From positions 1 to 64,000 of the forward strand of contig MKTB01000007.1 in the NCBI GenBank assembly GCA_001897525.1: a stretch of 64,000 nucleotides of DNA, written 5' to 3'. The notes beneath the pieces were generated by a model that saw only the letters and a program-made list of their open reading frames with translations, was not told the origin of the DNA and did not search any database. The translations under genes were made by a program, and so were the position numbers. The DNA is from Bacteroidetes bacterium 43-16 (GTDB lineage Bacteria; Bacteroidota; Bacteroidia; Chitinophagales; Chitinophagaceae). Positions 8,421 through 18,236 of this stretch are shown piece by piece; position 1 is the stretch's first letter, and every line of letters begins with the position of its first letter.

Positions 8421-8810
8421 CTAACTTATAGAGGTCTTTTTATTCAATGTGGTACGGATAAATATATAGCAACCACAACATAAAGCAGTAATCAGAATCG
8501 GCTTTATAAATTCTTCAGGAAGACTCATTGGTACATTTTTCAATAATAAAATTCTCCCAAGCAGGGCCGGCAGTAAGCAAAGTACAGCAGACAAGATAAC
8601 ACGAGCTGGTTTATTGTTTACAGGAATCAATAGTAAAAAAAGTCCCAGATTGACCAACATAGCCCAAACTCCTGTCATCAGGCCAAGAATAAAATATATG
8701 GCCGGGCATTCTCTACAGTCTGTTGACAAAAATACTACACCATATAAAAACACGACTGCTCCCTCCAAGAATGATACCAAAAGCCAATATTTCAGCAATC
8801 GCCTGATCAT
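8421..8810 (-). CDS. Small integral membrane protein, unknown
   Basis: A 129-residue protein with four predicted membrane segments (about residues 8-30, 38-62, 72-90 and 100-120) and few charged residues. A CRECP motif sits in the first loop. No family recognised. It lies 11 bases upstream of the glycosyltransferase on the same strand and may serve in the same envelope process, but this rests only on position. Confidence 0.65.
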   Translation of the reverse strand: MIRRLLKYWLLVSFLEGAVVFLYGVVFLSTDCRECPAIYFILGLMTGVWAMLVNLGLFLLLIPVNNKPARVILSAVLCLLPALLGRILLLKNVPMSLPEEFIKPILITALCCGCYIFIRTTLNKKTSIS

Positions 8811-8836
8811 AATCTAAAAGCCGCTATTTATCTTGG

Positions 8837-10039
8837 TTAATCCATCAGTTCATAAACAACCGCTGCGCCCTGCCCTACACCGATACACATGGTAGCCAGG
8901 CCGTATTTCACTTTACGACGCTTCATTTCATGCAACAAGGTAGCGGAAATGCGCGCCCCGCTGCAACCTAAAGGATGCCCCAAAGCAATGGCACCGCCAT
9001 TTACATTAACGATCTCAGGATTGATCTTCAGATCACGGATCACGGCCAGGGACTGGGAAGCAAAGGCTTCATTCAGTTCTGCAAGGCCCAGGTCTGCTAC
9101 AGTAATGCCTGCTCTCTGCAATGCTTTCTGAGTAGCCGGTACCGGTCCTATACCCATAATAGAGGGGTCAACACCGGCAACTGCACGACCGATCACTTTG
9201 GCGATCGGCTTCAGGCCATATTTCTGAACCGCAGCTTCTGAGGCCAATAATAAGGCCGCAGCACCATCATTGATCCCTGAACTGTTACCGGCCGTCACCG
9301 TACCATCTTTAACGAAAGCAGGTTTTAAACCGGCCAGTTTATCTAAAGGTGATAAACGCGGATGCTCATCGGTATCAAAAACGGTCGTTTTTCCTTTTCC
9401 CAGGTCAATAGTGATCGGGATGATCTCTTCTTTAAACTTCCCGGCTTCAAGGGCTTTCTGGTATTTCTCCTGGCTCTCAAAGGCAAACTGGTCCTGCTCT
9501 TCGCGGCTTAAGTTCCATTGATTGGCCACATTCTCTGCCGTTTCACCCATTGTATAGGGATGATGGGAATCTTTCCATTTTTTATTGATAAAGCGCCAGC
9601 CCATGGTGGTATCAAACATTTCCTGGCCACGGCCGAAAGCGCCATCGGCTTTACCGATCACATAAGGTGCACGGGTCATACTTTCCACACCACCGGCAAT
9701 GAAAATCTCGCCGTCGCCTGCCATGATCGCACGGCTGGCATCCATTACAGATTGCAGACCGGAAGCACATAAACGATTTACGGTATTACCGGCAACCGTT
9801 ACGGGTAAACCCGCCAGCAGGGCAGACATACGCGCTACGTTCCGGTTATCTTCCCCGGCCTGGTTGGCCGCTCCTGCGATCACATCTTCAATAGCGTTAA
9901 CATCCACATCAGGGTTGCGGGCGATCAAACCTTTGATCACCTCTGCCAGCAAATCATCAGGGCGTACTGTTGCCAGCGCGCCACCATATTTTCCTATTGC
10001 CGAACGAACGGCATCGATTACATATACGTTTTGAGACAT
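8837..10039 (-). CDS. Acetyl-CoA C-acyltransferase (thiolase, PcaF/PaaJ-like)
   Basis: A 400-residue thiolase that cleaves 3-oxoacyl-CoA with CoA, or runs the reverse condensation. Catalytic residues are visible: nucleophile Cys in NRLCASGLQ (about residue 90), His in [10 protein letters not shown] (about 355) and Cys in CIGVGQG (about 385). The N-terminal part ([30 protein letters not shown]) resembles 3-oxoadipyl-CoA thiolases of aromatic degradation (PcaF/PaaJ) and the FadA type; no other aromatic pathway gene is nearby, so a general fatty-acid role is equally likely. No fadB-like partner is adjacent. Confidence 0.93.
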   Translation of the reverse strand: MSQNVYVIDAVRSAIGKYGGALATVRPDDLLAEVIKGLIARNPDVDVNAIEDVIAGAANQAGEDNRNVARMSALLAGLPVTVAGNTVNRLCASGLQSVMDASRAIMAGDGEIFIAGGVESMTRAPYVIGKADGAFGRGQEMFDTTMGWRFINKKWKDSHHPYTMGETAENVANQWNLSREEQDQFAFESQEKYQKALEAGKFKEEIIPITIDLGKGKTTVFDTDEHPRLSPLDKLAGLKPAFVKDGTVTAGNSSGINDGAAALLLASEAAVQKYGLKPIAKVIGRAVAGVDPSIMGIGPVPATQKALQRAGITVADLGLAELNEAFASQSLAVIRDLKINPEIVNVNGGAIALGHPLGCSGARISATLLHEMKRRKVKYGLATMCIGVGQGAAVVYELMD

Positions 10040-10102
10040 TTTATATTCAATTCAAAAGTCAAAAGTTAAAATCACTTAATGGATTTCTTAGCTTTTCAAT
10101 AA

Positions 10103-11293
10103 TTATTTAATTACCCCTAATTCTTTACCTACTTTAGTGAAAGCTGCAATAGCGGTGTCTAAATGTGCTCTTTCATGACCGGCAGAGATCTGCACCCGGA
10201 TACGGGCAAGGTCTTTGGGCACTACAGGGTAAAAGAAGCCGATCACATAAATGCCTTCATCCAGCAATTTTGCGGCAAAATTTTGCGCCACCACTGCATC
10301 ATAGAGCATCAAAGGACAGATAGGATGGGTACCCGGTTTGATATCAAAGCCGGCAGCCGTCATTTGTTCACGGAAATAAGTGGTATTGGCTTCCAGTTTA
10401 TCACGCAATTCTGTGGTTTCACTCAGCATATCCAGTACAGCGATAGAAGCGCCTACTACAGAAGGGGCTACCGTATTAGAGAAGAGGTATGGACGGGAGC
10501 GCTGGCGTAACATTTCTATCACTTCTTTTTTACCGGAAGTAAAACCTCCGGATGCACCACCCAATGCTTTACCTAATGTACCGGTAATGATATCTACACG
10601 GCCCATTACGCCTTTCAGTTCGTGTACGCCACGACCTGTCTTACCCATAAAACCGGAAGAGTGGCTTTCATCGATCATGACGATGGCATCATACTTATCT
10701 GCCAGGTCGCAGATCTCGTCCAGCGGCGCTAAGGTACCGTCCATTGAAAACACCGAATCTGTAACAATGAAACGGGTACGCGCATCTTTATGATCGATCA
10801 GGCATTGCTCCAGCTCCTGCATATTACAGTTTTTGTAGCGTGCTCTTTTCGCTTTACATAAACGTACCCCGTCAATAATGGAAGCATGGTTTAATTCATC
10901 AGAGATGATGACATCTTCTTCTCCCAATAAAGGTTCGAAGACACCGCCATTGGCATCAAAACAGGCCACATATAATATAGTATCTTCTGTACCCAGGAAT
11001 TTTGCGATCTTAGCTTCAAGTTCTTTATGAATATCCTGTGTACCGCAAATAAAGCGCACCGAGCTCATCCCGTAACCACGCTCATCAATCGTCTGCTTGG
11101 CAGCTTCCAATACTTTAGGATGAGAAGAAAGGCCTAAATAGTTATTGGCACAAAAGTTCAATACTTTTTTACCATTTACCAGGATCTCGGCCCCTTGTTC
11201 CGAGTCTATTCTCCTTTCTTTCTTGAACAATCCCGAAGCATCAATATCTTTGAGTTCATGCTGGATTCTCTCATAAAACGCATTACTTGCCAT
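10103..11293 (-). CDS. kbl: Glycine C-acetyltransferase (2-amino-3-ketobutyrate CoA ligase)
   Basis: A 396-residue PLP enzyme of the alpha-oxoamine synthase family. It converts 2-amino-3-oxobutanoate plus CoA to glycine and acetyl-CoA, the second step of threonine breakdown. Seen: [14 protein letters not shown] at the substrate entry, [15 protein letters not shown] with the PLP-contacting Asp-His, and [13 protein letters not shown], whose lysine forms the Schiff base. The full-length match to KBL ([27 protein letters not shown]) favours KBL over serine palmitoyltransferase or BioF. No threonine dehydrogenase is adjacent. Confidence 0.93.
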   Translation of the reverse strand: MASNAFYERIQHELKDIDASGLFKKERRIDSEQGAEILVNGKKVLNFCANNYLGLSSHPKVLEAAKQTIDERGYGMSSVRFICGTQDIHKELEAKIAKFLGTEDTILYVACFDANGGVFEPLLGEEDVIISDELNHASIIDGVRLCKAKRARYKNCNMQELEQCLIDHKDARTRFIVTDSVFSMDGTLAPLDEICDLADKYDAIVMIDESHSSGFMGKTGRGVHELKGVMGRVDIITGTLGKALGGASGGFTSGKKEVIEMLRQRSRPYLFSNTVAPSVVGASIAVLDMLSETTELRDKLEANTTYFREQMTAAGFDIKPGTHPICPLMLYDAVVAQNFAAKLLDEGIYVIGFFYPVVPKDLARIRVQISAGHERAHLDTAIAAFTKVGKELGVIK

Positions 11294-11356
11294 AGCTTAT
11301 TTTAAATATTTAGATCAGTAAAATGATACCAGGAAACATTATTTCCTATAAAAAGG

Positions 11357-11364
11357 CAAATCTA
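11357..11364 (-). promoter_or_regulatory. Possible -7 box for kbl
   Basis: The minus strand reads TAGATTTG here, an exact TAnnTTTG match 63 bases before the kbl ATG. A TTG lies 24 bases further upstream, slightly outside the usual spacing. Confidence 0.45.
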
Positions 11365-11503
11365 GCAAATATTATACATTATTTTCAGCAATAAAAAAAG
11401 CCGGTTTTTAGTAATTATTAACTTTATAATTATCGAAAAATCTTTCATATGATGATTATTTCCTCTTCCTTTGTAGTATTAATTTCACACAAAACAAACA
11501 AAT

Positions 11504-12835
11504 ATGAATTTATTAAACACCGTAAGCAATTATCTTCCTGCAGGTCTGATCCAGGAAACGGCCCGGCAAACAGGAGAATCTGAAAGCAGTATTTCCAATG
11601 TGATCAAGGCCGCTATCCCTACCGTATTAGCCGGGTTGATCTCGAAATCGTCCACGGACAGCAACGGGATCTTCTCCCTGGTACAAAGCGCATCTAATGC
11701 CAACATACTGGGCAAACTGAGCAGTATCATTGATGTGAACCAATCTTCTAATGCAGGCAGCTTTAATATCTGGACCATCCTGCAACATTTATTCGGCGAC
11801 AAGCTGCAAGGGCTCATCCGCTCCCTGTCTGCCTTCGCCGGGGTTAAAGAATCTTCAGCACAAACGGCCCTGGGACTTTCTGCAGCTACCACCCTGGGAG
11901 CAGTAGGCACCCATGCAGCAGCAAACAATTTAGATGCGAATGGCTTAAGCAGCTACCTGCAAAGCCAGAAAGCTGAACTTTCTGCAGCTGTACCTGCAGG
12001 CTTTGACTTTGCAGCAATGGCCGGAACTCTAGGTTTGGGCAGTTTATTTGCAGCAAACCCTGTAGTTGAACGAACGAACATAAATACACCTCCACCTGCT
12101 CCTCCTCCACCGCCTTACTCCAGTCATCCCGAACCTCCAAAGAAAGGCAACGGATGGTTAGTACCGCTGATCATCCTGGCTGCCCTGGCCGGCCTGATCT
12201 GGTACCTGATGAAAAGCTGCAATAAAGAGGAAACCAATACCACGCCAAATGTGGCAACTCCGGTGAACCCTACAGGAGATACTGCAAAAACAGATCCGAA
12301 GCCTTCCAATGCAACGGTGACAGGTACGGTAGATTCTTTTGGCAACTGGGTATCTGACTGGGGTGCAGAGCAAACGATCAAGCTGGCCGATGGCACAGAA
12401 TTGAAAGTGGGCGAGCGCTCTACTGAATATAAATTATACAAATTCATTACCGATGCAGGCGCTCAGATCGATACGGTAGATAAGACCAAAAACTGGATCT
12501 CCTTTGACCGTGTTTATTTCGAGACCGGGAAATCTGTACTTACAGCACAATCTGTTGCCCAGATCAAGAACATAGCCTTGATCCTGAAAAATTATCCGCA
12601 GGCTTCGATTAAAATTGGTGGCTATACCGATAACACGGGCAATGCAGATATCAACAAAAAGATCTCTGATGAAAGGGCTAAGATCGTAGGTAAAGAACTG
12701 GTGAAGGCCGGTGCTGCTGCTAAGCAAGTAGTAGAATCTGTAGGCTACGGACCGGAACATCCTATTGCTTCTAATGATAGCAATGAAGGTAAGGCGCAAA
12801 ACAGGAGAGTAGACCTGAAAGTAGCTTCAAAGTAA
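11504..12835 (+). CDS. DUF937-OmpA fusion protein
   Basis: A 443-residue protein in three parts. Residues 1-165 resemble DUF937 (LNTVSNYLPAGLIQ, ESESSISNVIKAAIPTVLAGL, many Ser/Ala turns). A proline-rich linker and one membrane helix (GWLVPLIILAALAGLIWYL, about 218-236) follow. Residues about 320-443 are an OmpA C-terminal peptidoglycan-binding domain, with YFETGKS.LT, GGYTDNTGN and the terminal SNEGKAQNRRVDLKV. There is no N-terminal signal peptide, so the DUF937 part should face the cytoplasm and the OmpA part the periplasm. The plus-strand gene is divergent from kbl and ends at a clear terminator. Confidence 0.87.
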   Translation: MNLLNTVSNYLPAGLIQETARQTGESESSISNVIKAAIPTVLAGLISKSSTDSNGIFSLVQSASNANILGKLSSIIDVNQSSNAGSFNIWTILQHLFGDKLQGLIRSLSAFAGVKESSAQTALGLSAATTLGAVGTHAAANNLDANGLSSYLQSQKAELSAAVPAGFDFAAMAGTLGLGSLFAANPVVERTNINTPPPAPPPPPYSSHPEPPKKGNGWLVPLIILAALAGLIWYLMKSCNKEETNTTPNVATPVNPTGDTAKTDPKPSNATVTGTVDSFGNWVSDWGAEQTIKLADGTELKVGERSTEYKLYKFITDAGAQIDTVDKTKNWISFDRVYFETGKSVLTAQSVAQIKNIALILKNYPQASIKIGGYTDNTGNADINKKISDERAKIVGKELVKAGAAAKQVVESVGYGPEHPIASNDSNEGKAQNRRVDLKVASK

Positions 12836-12867
12836 AGGTAACATAGTTTTCTATTCGTTATTAGCAT

Positions 12868-12896
12868 AAAGGAGGCCTTGGGGTCTCCTTTTATTT
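12868..12896 (+). terminator. Intrinsic terminator after the DUF937-OmpA gene
   Basis: AAAGGAGGCC pairs with GGTCTCCTTT (one G-U pair) around the loop TTGG, followed by a T-rich run. It lies 32 bases after the stop codon. Confidence 0.88.
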
Positions 12897-12901
12897 TTTA
12901 C

Positions 12902-12909
12902 TATTTTTG
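12902..12909 (+). promoter_or_regulatory. Possible -7 box for the M23 peptidase gene
   Basis: TATTTTTG is an exact TAnnTTTG match 20 bases before the ATG at 12929, immediately after the terminator. No TTTG box at normal spacing was found. Confidence 0.4.
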
Positions 12910-12928
12910 AAGCCAAACTGACCTGATC

Positions 12929-14620
12929 ATGAACCGATTTTTATCTACGCTGTCTTTGTTTTGTTTCTTTACCGGTATTGCCTTCTCTCAAAACTCATTC
13001 CCGCAAGGCCTGTTCCGGAACCCGCTCCAGATACCGATTGTGCTTGCCGGGAGTTTTGCGGAATGCAGGCCTAATCATTTTCATACGGGCATAGATCTGA
13101 AGACGAATAATAAGGAGAATCTCACGGTACTGGCCGCTGCAGATGGTTATATCAGCCGTATTTCGATCTCTCATTCTGGTTACGGAAATTGCTTGTACCT
13201 TACTCATCCTAATGGCTATACGACTGTGTACGGGCACCTGAATGATTTTGTGCCGGAGTTAATGGCTTATGTAAAAAAGCAGCAATATGCACAAAAGAAA
13301 TGGGCGGTAAATCTCACGCTTCCGGCCGATACGTTTACCTTCAAACAAGGACAACAGATCGCCTTTAGTGGCAATACAGGCGGCTCTACAGCTCCACACC
13401 TGCATTTCGAGATCAGGGACAGTAAAACACAGCAGGTCTTCAACCCGCTCTTATTTGGTTTTGATGTAAAGGATAATATCGCGCCAAAGGCGAAACAAAT
13501 TGCTTATTATAATGCGGATGCATTCTACAGGGACAAACCTGTTTTTGTAAACCTGCCCGCAATGAGCCAAAACAAATACCAGCCTAAGCTCAGCAAAGTT
13601 CCGTTCCCCCATGTTTTTGCAGGAGTGGACGTATTGGATTTTGTAAATGGCAGCACAAACTGGCTGGGGGTTAAAAGCATAAAACTATTCGTAGATCAGC
13701 AATTACAGGCAGAGGTTTCGCTGGTCGGTTTGTTTTTTGATCAGAACAGGGCCATTAATGCTTATGCGGACTTCCGGACTTATAAAACCAGGAACATTTG
13801 GTTCCAGGGGCTATACCGCTTAAAAAATAATCCGCTGGATATTTACCGTAATATGCAAAACAGGGGCCTGATTGATTTAAGTGATGGTCAAGTGCACCAA
13901 ATGCGTATCGAAATGCAGGATGCCTTCAACAATGTGTCGACGATCTATCATAGCCTGCAATATGAAAATAACAAAAAAGGAAATGAAGCCTGTAAAGGCT
14001 TATGGATAGCCGGGCGGCAAAATGATTATGTACATTTCACCAACCAGCTTTTCGTACAGATCCCTCCGGAATGCCTGTATGATGATGTCTGTGTCAACAT
14101 TAAAGCAAAACTGAACCCGAAAGGGCTGTCCGCGATCTTTGACATTCTATCTGAGCAGATCCCCAGCCATGATTATTTTAAACTGGGCATCAAGCTGCAT
14201 ACCAAAATACCGGAGCATTTAGCGGATAAATTAGTCTTCATTCATAAGATCCCGAATGCACAGCTTCCGGGCAGTAATAGCCAGAATGCGCAGCCTGCAA
14301 AGCTGGAGGGCGATTATGCTACAGCCAGTGTGCGTAGTTTCGGACAGTATTTTGTAGGGATCGATACCGTTGCTCCTGTGCTTAAAAGGGTTACCGGCAA
14401 TAATATCAAAAAGGTGCAGGTCATGGCTACGGATCAGCTCACGCAGGTAAAAACCTTCAATGGCTACATCAATGGCAGCTGGGCCTGCTTCAGCCGTGTG
14501 GGCAACCAGTTTTATTACACGTTATCGGATGCAGACCCGAAGGGTACATTGCAATTTGAAATTATTGCCAGCGATGATAATAATAATGAAAGCAAACTAA
14601 AATTTTCGGTAAAGCACTAA
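12929..14620 (+). CDS. Secreted M23 (LytM/gluzincin) peptidase
   Basis: A 563-residue protein with a signal peptide (MNRFLSTLSLFCFFTGIAFSQ). The peptidase domain covers about residues 45-180: HFHTGIDLK supplies the HxxxD zinc ligands and HLHFEIRD the HxH ligand, with YGHLNDF between them, so all catalytic ligands are present. M23 enzymes cut peptidoglycan cross-links in the periplasm. The remaining 380 residues form an unrecognised beta-rich C-terminal part, common in Bacteroidota homologs. Convergent with the next gene, 13 bases away. Confidence 0.93.
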   Translation: MNRFLSTLSLFCFFTGIAFSQNSFPQGLFRNPLQIPIVLAGSFAECRPNHFHTGIDLKTNNKENLTVLAAADGYISRISISHSGYGNCLYLTHPNGYTTVYGHLNDFVPELMAYVKKQQYAQKKWAVNLTLPADTFTFKQGQQIAFSGNTGGSTAPHLHFEIRDSKTQQVFNPLLFGFDVKDNIAPKAKQIAYYNADAFYRDKPVFVNLPAMSQNKYQPKLSKVPFPHVFAGVDVLDFVNGSTNWLGVKSIKLFVDQQLQAEVSLVGLFFDQNRAINAYADFRTYKTRNIWFQGLYRLKNNPLDIYRNMQNRGLIDLSDGQVHQMRIEMQDAFNNVSTIYHSLQYENNKKGNEACKGLWIAGRQNDYVHFTNQLFVQIPPECLYDDVCVNIKAKLNPKGLSAIFDILSEQIPSHDYFKLGIKLHTKIPEHLADKLVFIHKIPNAQLPGSNSQNAQPAKLEGDYATASVRSFGQYFVGIDTVAPVLKRVTGNNIKKVQVMATDQLTQVKTFNGYINGSWACFSRVGNQFYYTLSDADPKGTLQFEIIASDDNNNESKLKFSVKH

Positions 14621-14633
14621 AAGCGTTCATTAA

Positions 14634-15263
14634 TTATTCCCGGATGCCGGGTATAGAATCCTGATGAGGCACGATCATAGGTCCTCCCATGATCTGCGGT
14701 GGTGGCTCGGGTACTACTGGCTGTGGGTCTACTATAGCAGGTTCTCCCAGTAAAACAGGTTCCGGTATTTTTTCTTTAGGCGGTTTCGGCACCGGAGGCG
14801 GCGGAGGTGCTACGTCCTGCACCAGGGTGTCTCCAACTATTGCGATCGCCCCCGTAGTCTTATCCTGATTTACTGCAATACCGATATCCGCAACCTGGGG
14901 TTTCGTCGCGATCTGCAGACCGGCCTCAGTGCCCGATCCACAGGATGCCAGGTGAAAGCACAAGACTACTGCTGCGGCTATTTTACCTACATGAGACAAG
15001 CCCGATTGCATCAGGTGCTGTAGCCAGGAATAGTCCACAGGAGCAGCCATGGGCTGCGGTGCTTGCTGCAACTGGTCGGCGGTAAAGCGGCCACAGGTTT
15101 TTTGATTATTTTTCAGGTAGTCCAGTATATCTCCGGCTTCCCAGCCGGTAAAATCAACCACAGTTTTTTGGCAGGCATTACAGTGACGGCCATTGTTGCG
15201 GGCCTGCATATCTTCCCAATCTTGATGACAGGGTTCGGGTATAGTGACAGCTAAATGCATCAT
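14634..15263 (-). CDS. Zinc-ribbon/proline-rich transmembrane protein, unknown
   Basis: A 209-residue protein. The N-terminus IPEPCHQDW....RHCNACQKTVVDFT carries three cysteines and histidines in a block seen in many Bacteroidota proteins, sometimes fused to TonB domains, and likely binds a metal. A hydrophobic segment (KIAAAVVLCFHLASCGSG, about residues 97-115) is a probable membrane helix. The C-terminal 60 residues are proline-rich (PPPPPVPKPPKE), as in periplasm-spanning proteins. No TonB C-terminal domain is present. Probably an inner-membrane anchored periplasmic protein; function unknown. Confidence 0.65.
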   Translation of the reverse strand: MMHLAVTIPEPCHQDWEDMQARNNGRHCNACQKTVVDFTGWEAGDILDYLKNNQKTCGRFTADQLQQAPQPMAAPVDYSWLQHLMQSGLSHVGKIAAAVVLCFHLASCGSGTEAGLQIATKPQVADIGIAVNQDKTTGAIAIVGDTLVQDVAPPPPPVPKPPKEKIPEPVLLGEPAIVDPQPVVPEPPPQIMGGPMIVPHQDSIPGIRE

Positions 15264-15310
15264 CTTTATTTTATGTAAAGATGCCAGCCGGACTATTTTT
15301 CCACAAAAAA

Positions 15311-15973
15311 TTAACGGGTAAAAACGTATTGGATTATATTGGCACCCATCTGCAAAGCCTGCTGGCGCTTTTCAGGGCTGTCTTTATGCACTTCCGGATC
15401 TTCCCAGCCATCTCCCAGATCACAGTCATAGGTATAGAAGCAAACCAGGCGACCTTTATAGATGAGGCCATAGCCTTTAGGCTGCTTGCCATCATGTTCA
15501 TGTATTTTAGGCAGGCCGTTGGGAAAATTGAATTTTTGATGGTAAACCGGATGGGAAAAAGGCAGTTCTACAAAACTGAGTTCCGGAAACACTTTTTTCA
15601 TTTCAGGTCGCACATAAGGGTCCATACCATAGTTATCATCTATGTGCAGGAAGCCTCCGGCTTCCAGGTATAAACGCAAATTTTTCGCTTCTGCATCGGT
15701 AAAACTGATCCTGCCGTGGCCGGTAGCATGTACAACTGCATAGTTGAACAGCTGCGCGCTGCCCACCTCTACCTGTGCTTCTTTGGTATCTATTTTAGTA
15801 TTTAAATTCTGGTTGCAGAAGGCGGCCAGGTTCTTGATCGCAGTAGGATTGGCATACCAGTCCCCGCCCCCACCATATACCAGCAGGCCGATACGTAATT
15901 GTTGGGCAAAACCGGTAAAACCGGATAGGATCAATAACAAGCTGCTCAGAATTCTAACCATAGTTTTTTGCAT
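15311..15973 (-). CDS. DUF4159 secreted protein
   Basis: A protein of about 220 residues with a signal peptide. The ATG at 15973 (MQKTMVRILSSLLLILSG) is preferred over the frame's first ATG at 15991 because it gives a compact signal peptide; 15961 is also possible. The core (VVHATGHGRISFTDAEA..LRLYLEAGGFLHIDDNYG, YHQKFNFPNGLPKIHEHDG, VCFYTYDCDLGDGWEDP) matches DUF4159, a glutamine-amidotransferase-like fold of unknown activity. The start overlaps the rsmE stop, so it is the second gene of that operon. Confidence 0.85.
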   Translation of the reverse strand: MQKTMVRILSSLLLILSGFTGFAQQLRIGLLVYGGGGDWYANPTAIKNLAAFCNQNLNTKIDTKEAQVEVGSAQLFNYAVVHATGHGRISFTDAEAKNLRLYLEAGGFLHIDDNYGMDPYVRPEMKKVFPELSFVELPFSHPVYHQKFNFPNGLPKIHEHDGKQPKGYGLIYKGRLVCFYTYDCDLGDGWEDPEVHKDSPEKRQQALQMGANIIQYVFTR

Positions 15974-16673
15974 TAAAAACGGTACAGGCATAGAGGCCTG
16001 CCGTCTCGGTCCTTAACCTGTTCTCCCCGAAGCTGACCGGTACAAAACCGGACTTTAGGCTCTGCTCTATTTCTTCCGCAGTAAAATCACCTTCGGGACC
16101 TATCAGTACCAGGGTATTTTTACCGGTTTCCAATGCGCTCCAATAGGAATTACGTGCTTGCTCCGCTTCACAATGAGCGATGAACTTTTGCTCAAATAAG
16201 GCACCGGAGGTATCAAGCAAGGCTTCCAGCTTCTGCGCTTCATGCAACTGCGGTAAATAAACCTGCTGAGACTGCAGCATGGCAGATACTAAAATATTGT
16301 TCAGCCGCTCCGGGTTGATCTTATCGCGTTCTCCTCTCTGGGTAAAGATCGGGAAAACATGACTGATGCCCAGTTCGGTAGCTTTTTCCAGCAACCACTC
16401 ATTCCGGCTTTTGTTCTTGGTAAAGGCGATTGCCAGTCCAAATTGAGCCTTAGCTGTAGTGGTATGTTCCACATTCAGGATATTGACACTGGTGCGCTTC
16501 CGGGAAGCAGTACTTATCTGTGCTTCTGCTTTCAGGCCCTTCCCGTCGGTCAGTAATAAACCGGCACCTTCTTTCATGCGCAGCACTTGTGTACAGTGAT
16601 GTGAAGCCTCTTCATCTAATTGAAAGGGTCCTGCCTGATCTGCTAAATGTTGTTGATAAAAGTATGGTAGCAT
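15954..16673 (-). CDS. rsmE: 16S rRNA (uracil1498-N3)-methyltransferase
   Basis: A 239-residue SPOUT methyltransferase that methylates U1498 of 16S rRNA with S-adenosylmethionine. Seen: the N-terminal PUA-like part (HHCTQVLRMKEG), LAIAFTKN.SRNEWLLEKATELGISHVFPI, and the knot motifs VLIGPEGDFTAEEIE and SFGENRLRTETAGLYA. Normal length. The downstream DUF4159 gene overlaps its 3' end. A lipoprotein gene ends 17 bases upstream of its start. Confidence 0.95.
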   Translation of the reverse strand: MLPYFYQQHLADQAGPFQLDEEASHHCTQVLRMKEGAGLLLTDGKGLKAEAQISTASRKRTSVNILNVEHTTTAKAQFGLAIAFTKNKSRNEWLLEKATELGISHVFPIFTQRGERDKINPERLNNILVSAMLQSQQVYLPQLHEAQKLEALLDTSGALFEQKFIAHCEAEQARNSYWSALETGKNTLVLIGPEGDFTAEEIEQSLKSGFVPVSFGENRLRTETAGLYACTVFNAKNYG

Positions 16674-16690
16674 TAAAAATTTTCTGTTTT

Positions 16691-17260
16691 CTAGCGGAAT
16701 TCATAGGTCACGGTAAGGTTTTTCTCTTTGGAGAACATTCCTTTTTCTGTTTCCTGGACAATCACTTTTTTGCCGACATAATAGGACAATTTTTGCTGCT
16801 TCTGCCGGAACAGGCCGTCATCATTTGTCTCTACATACACCATATCTATCTTTCCTGAAATATTATCGTAGTTGACATCTTCGCGCTGCACAAAGAGATT
16901 AGGATCTTTAGCCGTGTAGGACAAGGTCGACATCTCTAAAAAATTATCATCAAAATTTTTATATTCATACTGGTTATAAAAGGAAGGGCTGCTGATGTCT
17001 GCAGCTCCAAATACTTTATAAACGGTTGCCCAGTCGATATCTCCTATGGGTATAAAGGAAGAATCGACCTTCCCGTTCAGGTTGATGGTCTTCTTGATCA
17101 CTATAAGGTCAAGTTTCCTGATATTGTACTGGTCGATCAGGAATTGGTTCATGGACCAGTAAGAGGTATCGGGATCATATTCCTTATCCGGTTTGGGGCT
17201 ACAAGCGGTCAACAAGAGCAGTCCTATGAGTAATGAAGTAAAATAAGTGCTAAAATTCAT
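16691..17260 (-). CDS. Lipoprotein, unknown
   Basis: A 189-residue protein with a lipoprotein signal (MNFSTYFTSLLIGLLLLTACS, lipobox LTAC, modified Cys about residue 20). The body is a mixed alpha/beta sequence rich in Asp, Tyr and Lys without a recognised family. It lies 17 bases upstream of rsmE and is probably co-transcribed. Likely outer-membrane attached; function unknown. Confidence 0.7.
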   Translation of the reverse strand: MNFSTYFTSLLIGLLLLTACSPKPDKEYDPDTSYWSMNQFLIDQYNIRKLDLIVIKKTINLNGKVDSSFIPIGDIDWATVYKVFGAADISSPSFYNQYEYKNFDDNFLEMSTLSYTAKDPNLFVQREDVNYDNISGKIDMVYVETNDDGLFRQKQQKLSYYVGKKVIVQETEKGMFSKEKNLTVTYEFR

Positions 17261-17358
17261 GTCTGGTATTAAAACAATGAAGCGAATTTAGCAAAATTTC
17301 CAGCTAATGATGTAACTTTTGCTGGTTTCCCTGGTCTAATTTTAAAAATTTTTTACTG

Positions 17359-18078
17359 ATGAGGTCCTTTTTTCTTTTTTTGCTTTGTACGCTTGTCACT
17401 TTTGGCGCTTTTGCTCAAAAGTCAAAACGCAGCACTTTACATATCCGCCTGAGTGACGGACAGCCGCTTGTGGTAACCATCAATGACAGAGATTATAAAA
17501 AGGTGAATACACGTATCACCATTGCAGATATTCCCGGCAAAAGACCGCATATAAGGGCTTATCGCTTTCGTCCTTATGCAGATGGCAACGGAGGTAAAGC
17601 AGAGCTTGTATACAGCGGAACGATCAGGATCGCTCCCGGCTCTTCTTATGACTGTATTGTAGACCTGAAAAGCGGCAAATTACTGGTGAAGGATATAGGG
17701 CCGGGCAATAGTCCTGCAGCTCCGGCTTATATGCCGCCTCCACCCCCTCCTGTACCGGATGCGGCCAGTGATGTGGCCATAGACAATAGTGTCAATATGG
17801 ACGCAAGACTGTTGCAACTACAGCAAAAGATCGATGCTACTAAAGAGGACAGTAAAAAACTGGAAGCTGCTAAAAGTTATGTACTTAAAAACGGCACGAG
17901 TACTGCTGATCTTAAAACGATCGCTTCCTGGATCATGTTTGACGACAATAAAATGGACCTGCTTAAAGCATCATATAACAGTGTAAGAGATAAGCAGAAT
18001 TTTAGCAGTCTTAAAGAGGTGTTTACTATGCCGGATGCGCAAAAAGAGTTTGAGGTGTATGCCGGAACGCTGAAGTGA
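17359..18078 (+). CDS. DUF4476 secreted protein
   Basis: A 239-residue protein with a signal peptide (MRSFFLFLLCTLVTFGAFAQ). An N-terminal beta-rich part (LHIRLSDGQPLVVTIND, DIPGKRPHIRAYRF) is followed by a proline-rich linker and a C-terminal DUF4476 region (about 145-239: LQQKIDATKEDSKKLEAAK, IASWIMFDDNKMDLLKASYNSV). Widespread in Bacteroidota; function unknown. It is divergent from the lipoprotein gene, with about 100 bases between. Confidence 0.82.
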   Translation: MRSFFLFLLCTLVTFGAFAQKSKRSTLHIRLSDGQPLVVTINDRDYKKVNTRITIADIPGKRPHIRAYRFRPYADGNGGKAELVYSGTIRIAPGSSYDCIVDLKSGKLLVKDIGPGNSPAAPAYMPPPPPPVPDAASDVAIDNSVNMDARLLQLQQKIDATKEDSKKLEAAKSYVLKNGTSTADLKTIASWIMFDDNKMDLLKASYNSVRDKQNFSSLKEVFTMPDAQKEFEVYAGTLK

Positions 18079-18081
18079 GAA

Positions 18082-18236
18082 GTTGATGGGTGATGGGTGA
18101 TTGGTAAAAAGTGAATAGTGAATAGTGAATAGTGAATAGTTGATGGGCGATGGGTGATTGGTAAAAAGTGAAAAGTGAATAGTGAATAGTGAATAGTGAA
18201 TAATAAGTAGTGATGGGTGATAGGCGATGGGTGATG
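18082..18236. repeat. Short tandem repeats (GTGAATA and GATGGGT types)
   Basis: Two copies of a roughly 60-base unit lie in tandem. Each starts with GTTGATGGGTGATGGGTGA-like sequence, then TTGGTAAAAA, then four or five GTGAATA heptamers. They begin just after the DUF4476 stop. This is a classic slippage-prone minisatellite; no coding potential is seen. It fills most of the 310-base gap before the DUF4342 gene. Confidence 0.85.
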
